A stretch of DNA of 64,000 bases from Ceriagrion tenellum. Its lineage: Eukaryota > Arthropoda > Insecta > Odonata > Coenagrionidae. A program made the translations under genes and the position numbers. This document shows positions 58,858-64,000 of this stretch, piece after piece. Position 1 is the first letter of the stretch, and every line of letters begins with the position of its first letter. Under the pieces are notes generated by a model. That model saw nothing but the letters and a program-made list of their open reading frames with translations. It was not told the origin of the DNA and did no database searches. The DNA is taken from positions 8,914,749 to 8,978,748 of the forward strand of contig OY720638.1 in NCBI GenBank assembly GCA_963169105.1, read 5' to 3'.

Positions 58858-60198
58858 CTTAATTCTTGGGCAATGAGTTGTTAGCACTTCTCTATAAAAG
58901 CAAAATAGAAAAATTCTGATGAAGCAGTTGGCAATCGAAATGAGGACATAATAATAGAAAAATCACTATATGTGAGAGAAAGACTCCGCGGTATTTTTAA
59001 AAGTGTGTTGGTGAGGTGAAATAACTGTCAAGTGGAAGATTTATGCTTTGAAAATGAACAAGAAATCATGCCAAGTTGAACGACAGATATCTAAGGGAAA
59101 ATTTGGGTCTAAACAAATTTGATTACTTAAGATATCCGGAACACGTAAACATTAGCCTACGCTTTGGGTAGGCACACAATGTGCGTATATGCTATTCAAT
59201 GCAACTAGGAAACGCAATTTCTTGGAGCCAATAGTGAACAGGATTTTTCTACAATAGGAGTATTTGGTGTTGTTTATATTCTGAGTCACTGGTAAACTGC
59301 TTCCTATATGATGGAAATTACTCTTCCAACAAAACCGTTTAGGGTATAAGAGGTTTTCGTGAGATTTTATCGCCAGGAAAAAAACGGTCTTTTTTCAATA
59401 TAAAAAATGAAATTTAAAAAGTCATCGAGGACAGTGACTATTTTGTGCTACACAAAACATAAATTTCGAATGACATTTAAACCACGGTATATCCCTGCGC
59501 ATATGGTAGGTTCTATAATTGAGACAATACCGTCGAATCGCCACACACCTTTGAAGATATTGAGAAGAAGTTGGTTGTTCCGTAGTTCTCCTGCACCATC
59601 TGTAAATAGACGAAGCTTACTGTACGGCACTCGCTCATGGCATTATATTGTTAAGGAGCAATATAACACCGACAGGTAAATACCGTAGGGTGCACAATCA
59701 TGTAGAAAACAATATCATGCCAGATATTTCAAGCGGTGTAAGTTGTTAATAATGTTGATAAGTTATGAGAACTAGTAAAACGTAAAAGTGAGTGTGAGAG
59801 AATGAGTTTGAAGCATCGCGATTTTGTGCATAAAATTTTAGGTGTCGGCATGTTCGCTTTTTAAGTACAACTGCCACGGCATCGTTGGCTTGAAGGGCGG
59901 TAGATTGTAATTGGCTTGAGACGACACCACTCATGTATCAGTTGAATTCCGTGAGCTAACTTAGAGCCATAAAATAAGGCCCAAAAAGAAGTAAATCGCA
60001 AATATGCCGTCGTAGCGATGTCTCCCTCTCGACGAATCCGAAAGTTTATTCTCGCGCTTAGGATGTTGAGTTGCGGGAAATCGCGTAGTTTTTATGGATA
60101 TTTTTTTACACTTAATAAATCTATGGACAAATAAGTCACATTACATCCGGTCCATTTTTTTCCATCTTTTGCATATCCGTCGTTAGACGAGGTACCAT
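58858..60198. other. Intergenic, nothing supported
   Basis: AT-rich; no recognisable coding or repeat feature. Confidence 0.4.
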
Positions 60199-60374
60199 AT
60201 AGGTTCAACTTAATGGTTTTGTAATACAGCCCTTGGACTGTGGCACTGTAGCTTCAGTAGACCGATAGTTTTACTCACCCTGTTATTTTAACTATTATCA
60301 GAAATTCTTGCCAATTCTCAACGGGCGGATAAATAAGGAACGATTGGAGTAGTTTGGTTTTTACGAAAGTGAAA
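60199..60374 (+). repeat. Left arm of a 1.95-kb inverted repeat
   Basis: 176 bp (starts ATAGGTTCAACTTAATGG) that is the reverse complement of 61972-62147 at about nine bases in ten. No open frame. Confidence 0.85.
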
Positions 60375-60650
60375 CTGACTTCCATTTTTTTATCTTAATT
60401 TTTTTTTACTAATTGTCATTGGAAACTGTGCTTTGACATTATCTTTTCTGTGTGAAACTTGTGACATAAATGCATCTTTGGATGGATCTATAAAGGTGAT
60501 AACGTGGTCAATCTTGGTATCCTAAAAATTTGGGACAAGTCCGTTTCATCTCATAAGGGGACAGTATACCAGGACCGAAAACACTATTTTAGTTAATTCA
60601 GAATTAAAAAATATCCCAAGTAAAATAAAAAAGAGAGTAGCGAACCTAGA

Positions 60651-61165
60651 TTGTTCGACGACGACGATGTAATTTCCTGCATTAAAGAATTCCTAAATGA
60701 TCGCGTACAGAGGGTAGTATTAGTCGTCGACAACTCCAATGAGGTTAAACTCACTTGGGGTGTCCCACAGGGGAGTTTCATTCGTCCACCTCTATTTCTT
60801 CTGTATATTAGCCATATTGGTGAAGTAATTGATAGTAAATTCCAGCTATTAGCAGACCATGCTGTAGTGTACAGGGAAATCCGTAGCAATAATGATAAGG
60901 AAGCGCTAACGAAGGACCTCAAGGCAATTCAAGCGTGGTGCGATGCATGGCAGCTAGAATTAAATTTGTTAAAACATATTGTAATGGACTTCTGGAAAAG
61001 AAAAAAACCTCAATACACCTATTACATACGACACACCCAATTAGAGACTGTAGAATCTGTAAAATTACTCGGAGTAAATTTATGTACGGTAGTGAATGTT
61101 GGTGATTGTCACACCCTGCCATACTTAGTGGTGGTTGGCAGGGTACTATGTACATGTAAAATGAT
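60651..61165 (+). pseudogene. CR1/Jockey-group reverse transcriptase fragment with 3' tail
   Basis: The open frame runs through ISCIKEFLNDRVQRV, LTWGVPQGSFIRPPLFLLYI (consensus GVPQGSVLGPLLFLLYI), LLADHAVVYR (family form FADD/LADD; here the second Asp is His, catalytically dead), WCDAWQLELNLLKHIVMDF and VESVKLLGVNL. It then passes directly into a tail-like sequence (ACCCTGCCATACTTAGTGG, GGTTGGCAGGGTACTATG), implying an internal deletion of the RT C-terminal region. It sits between the two inverted-repeat arms. Confidence 0.8.
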
Positions 61166-61971
61166 TCTAAGGATGTGTACAAGCTGCGGCACTCCCCTGC
61201 ATCCAAATTTGGCATTGCATAGCAAATTTTGCATCGTAATATTTACTATAAGTACCGTAAATATGTGAACGATACTAAGACCAATACCGCATTAGGAAAA
61301 CGGGCAAAAAATTGTGTGCTCTGCCGTCTAGTTCCCTAATTTCACCACCATAATCTGATGTACTCTAGGATATCAGAATTCGTAACATGTTTATAACGTC
61401 GTCAGAAAGTGCAGTGCCTTGGAATTCACATGAAAGATTAAATATGATTTTCAATGGATGTTCTGAGATTTATCCCTGGAAACATAATTCCGGGTTTCGG
61501 TTATGATTCTCAACGAGAGGACAGAGTACGTTGTGTTCACGTTGGAAATGTTGAATGAATGCTGCGACACTGCATAGGATCTCTATCAAATTCCTGTCTC
61601 TACAGATCTGCTTATTCTTAAGGTATGGTGTTTGCAAACATTGAATATATATGAACTATATCCAAAATACGGATCTTTTTCTTCGAAAGTGTTTCCATAT
61701 TTCCGAATGTTCCACGAAATAAGTACTACAAAGCATGAACCCCATTATGTCAGGGTCCGGAATATAAATTTTGTTAAGATTGCTAAGTCGAAATAAATCC
61801 CAGGTTTTGAAGAAACTCCTGCCCGTGTATATAGAGAAGTAACTTTTGGAACAGCTCCCTAATCACAGAAAATATTAAGTTAATCCATGAGGGATCACGT
61901 AGTTAATATAAAAACGACTTTTACAAGGAGGTTCTTGGTAATACATAAATGTTAGCCGCTACATTCTCCCA

Positions 61972-62147
61972 TTTACTTTTGTAAAATCCAAACTACTCCA
62001 ATCTTTCTTTATTTCTCCGTCGCGTTGAGAATTGACAAGAATTTCTGATAATAGTTAAAATAACAGGTTGAGTGAAACTATCGATCTACTGAAGCTACAG
62101 TACCACATTCCAAGGACAGTATTACAAAACCATTAAGTTGAACCTAT
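61972..62147 (-). repeat. Right arm of the 1.95-kb inverted repeat
   Basis: Reverse complement of 60199-60374, ending AGTTGAACCTAT. No target duplication is evident outside either arm. Confidence 0.85.
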
Positions 62148-62802
62148 TTGCTATGGACCTTACCCCAAGACATATCCGCCCCGACAAACTAAGTGCCACT
62201 TTGTTCATGCAAAGCTTTTATTACTATTGCGGTATTTTCAAACCTCTCAACCTTCTCAATTTTTAAATTTATTTATTTCCTTAATTCATTTATTTATTTA
62301 TTTTATCTTAATTATTTATTCTTTTTTTAATTATCTCTGTATTTCCTCAGATCACCTTATTCGCTCTAAATTTCCTGAATACTATTGTAATAGAATCTTA
62401 TTCTCCATTTCAATATTTTACCTTGTAAAATCAAACCTCATTGGAAATCCTATATCTCACGCAGGAATTTGCATTACAACCTTACTGCTGATATTCGATC
62501 ATGTAAAGGCTAACGGACGAGGCGAGGGAAATCATACGTATGCTGTCGAAAAATCAGCTTTCATCAGCCACGGATCAAGTCATGAGGATCGTTGGGAAGC
62601 TGTCTCTACTTCAACCCTGAGCACAGTGAGAATTCTGGATTACGCTGGGATAGAAGATTGTAAGCAGGAGTCCCAACCCCCTGGGCGCAAACTATCCCAG
62701 GCGCAACCAATCCTAAGACATTGATCCACGAATGCATATCTTTTAGTTTCTGTTGTGAAACTTATTTTATTTAACTGATCAATAAATAATAATAATAAGG
62801 GT
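62148..62802. other. AT-rich DNA, possible retroelement 3' end, TAA microsatellite at 62785-62798
   Basis: 62227-62500 is T-rich simple sequence. 62500-62780 is less biased and ends in an AATAAATAATAATAATAAG tract, which resembles the 3' end of a retroelement and forms a TAA repeat target. The coding identity of this stretch is not recognised. Confidence 0.35.
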
Positions 62803-64000
62803 ACGAAAGCGGACCATCAGCCTCCTAGTGGCGTACCTGGTAACGGCTCTGCCGGCCAATGGTGGACGTCTGAATGTGGGGCTAACCACCCCACATTCGG
62901 ATGTACTAGTTCCAAGAAAATGTACCAGAAATGCCACCCACAACTCTCTGATGGGGGCCTCAGTGGAGTTGGACGTGGCAATAACAATAACAACACCAAG
63001 AAGGGAGCTCGTATAGAGTGGACGGAATCTCTATGGGGCGACCGCCTCGCATGCTATGCTGTCAGCGAGCCCAATCGCAGGGAGTATATGGCAAGGATGC
63101 ACTCTTTGTGGTGAGATACATCCTTAACGCAACCACCTGTCATAGCAGAATCTTTGCGATTATGCCAAACACCTACGTAAAAAGGAAACTCCCCAACAAC
63201 CGCGTGTTCAAAGAAATACACCACCGGCCAGACCACCCTCCCCGACACAAGCAGTCTCTCCACCGGCTGTTTTGACAGCTACTGCACCGTCGGTACCGCC
63301 GACAAGTAGGGAGGAAGTTGATCATGCCGACTCTGAACTCCGAACGTGGCTGTTAAATGAAATCACCTATGATGTAGGGAAAGCCAGGCAGAGACATATC
63401 CATCGTAAAATCTCTCTGCGGAGCAACGTCCTGACCAGGTTGAATGGCTTTATCGACGAAATCGTTACGGAGACGTCGGACCTCTGGACGGTAAACTGCG
63501 TGGACTACGCTGCGGCTAAAATAATGGCTCACACCCAAAAGCCCACCTCTTGGTAGGGCAAAGCGCCTAAACAGTTTGAACAGTTGGATGCAAAAATCAC
63601 GCTGGAGAGACAGCAGGCTTCGAGATTTCAGTGTGTGATGGAATATATCACATCTGGGCGGGCTTTCACACTCAAAGTTCGGCGCATAGCACGCAGCCTC
63701 AGATTTCACCAACACACATTGAACAAGAATGTGTTGCTTAACATTAGGCAACACGCGGTTGATAGAGTTCGGGCACTCACCACGGCCCGGTACAAGCTCC
63801 TCAAGAGAAGGCAAGGCCGTCAGGGAGAAGTCAACCTTCCTCCTTCACCCGTCACGTCTCTTTCGACCTCCTCAGTCTGTCGTCGAACCTCTGCCACCCG
63901 TCCAAGAGGTGGAACGTATCTGGAAGGATACCTATGAAACGTCGAAGCTATTCAACGGAGACACTCCGGCCATAGACACTTAAAAGTTTTGCGACTGCCA
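62803..64000 (+). mobile_element. R4/Dong-like non-LTR element, 5' portion, runs off the right edge
   Basis: Starts immediately after the TAA microsatellite, the known target of Dong-type elements. Frames, with breaks near 63115, 63270, 63556 and 63860, give IEWTESLWGDRLACYA, NRREYMARMHSLW, NTYVKRKLPNNRVFKEI, LRTWLLNEITYDVGKARQR, a long basic helical stretch (63584-63820, FQCVMEYITSGRAFTLKVRR) and finally EVERIWKDTYETSKLFNGDT. That last motif occupies the position of the linker just before the RT in RLE-type LINEs (form E-x-x-x-FW-x-x-IW). The RT itself would lie beyond 64000. The family call is inference from motif order. Confidence 0.5.

Noticed and set aside
1..64000. CRISPR arrays, prophage, operons or other prokaryotic systems
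   Set aside because: No regularly spaced repeats, ribosome-binding-site-led gene clusters or bacterial coding density; the content is eukaryotic transposons.

Overview
This window looks like a gene-poor, repeat-dense stretch of an arthropod (most likely insect) nuclear genome. The grounds are indirect: AT-rich, intron-scale non-coding DNA; RTE-, CR1-, Jockey- and R4/Dong-type non-LTR retrotransposons; piggyBac and hAT transposase remnants; a tRNA-derived SINE; and small TTAA-flanked MITEs. No bacterial features are present, and no host protein-coding gene or functional tRNA/rRNA could be supported. The species cannot be named from sequence alone.

Layout. 1-9 kb: a full-length RTE-type LINE (1534-4853, minus) flanked by a perfect 12-bp target-site duplication, then a hAT 5' end with a BED-finger fragment fused directly to the C-terminal half of a piggyBac transposase (7052-9009). 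10-24 kb: three copies of a ~555-bp TTAA-flanked MITE, one truncated copy of a second LINE family ending at a SINE, a SINE interrupted by another small inverted-repeat element, a 0.96-kb inverted repeat and a rearranged CR1-like LINE tail. 25-42 kb: three more MITE copies in the opposite orientation (one split by a CR1-like LINE and by a palindromic insert), two further LINE tails, a piggyBac N-terminal relic, an RTE C-terminal fragment and a truncated SINE. 44-46 kb: ATATG-rich degenerate repeats arranged in inverted arms. 47-50 kb: a longer copy of the second LINE family, carrying a SINE with a 12-bp target duplication. 53-58 kb: a Ty3/gypsy integrase tail with a probable LTR, a GC-rich proline-rich open frame, then a Jockey-like LINE abutting a CR1-like tail and a 455-bp MITE. 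60-64 kb: a long inverted repeat enclosing an RT relic, and the 5' part of an R4/Dong-like element starting at a TAA microsatellite and running off the right edge.

Functionally this is a layered transposon graveyard. The target-site duplications and nested insertions give a relative order: LINE family 2 predates its SINE; MITE copy D predates its CR1 insert; the 16.4-kb SINE predates the small element inside it. The least-characterised items are the TTAA MITE family, the three inverted-repeat structures (20.4, 58.4 and 60.2 kb), and two near-perfect short hairpins (13.2 and 50.8 kb).
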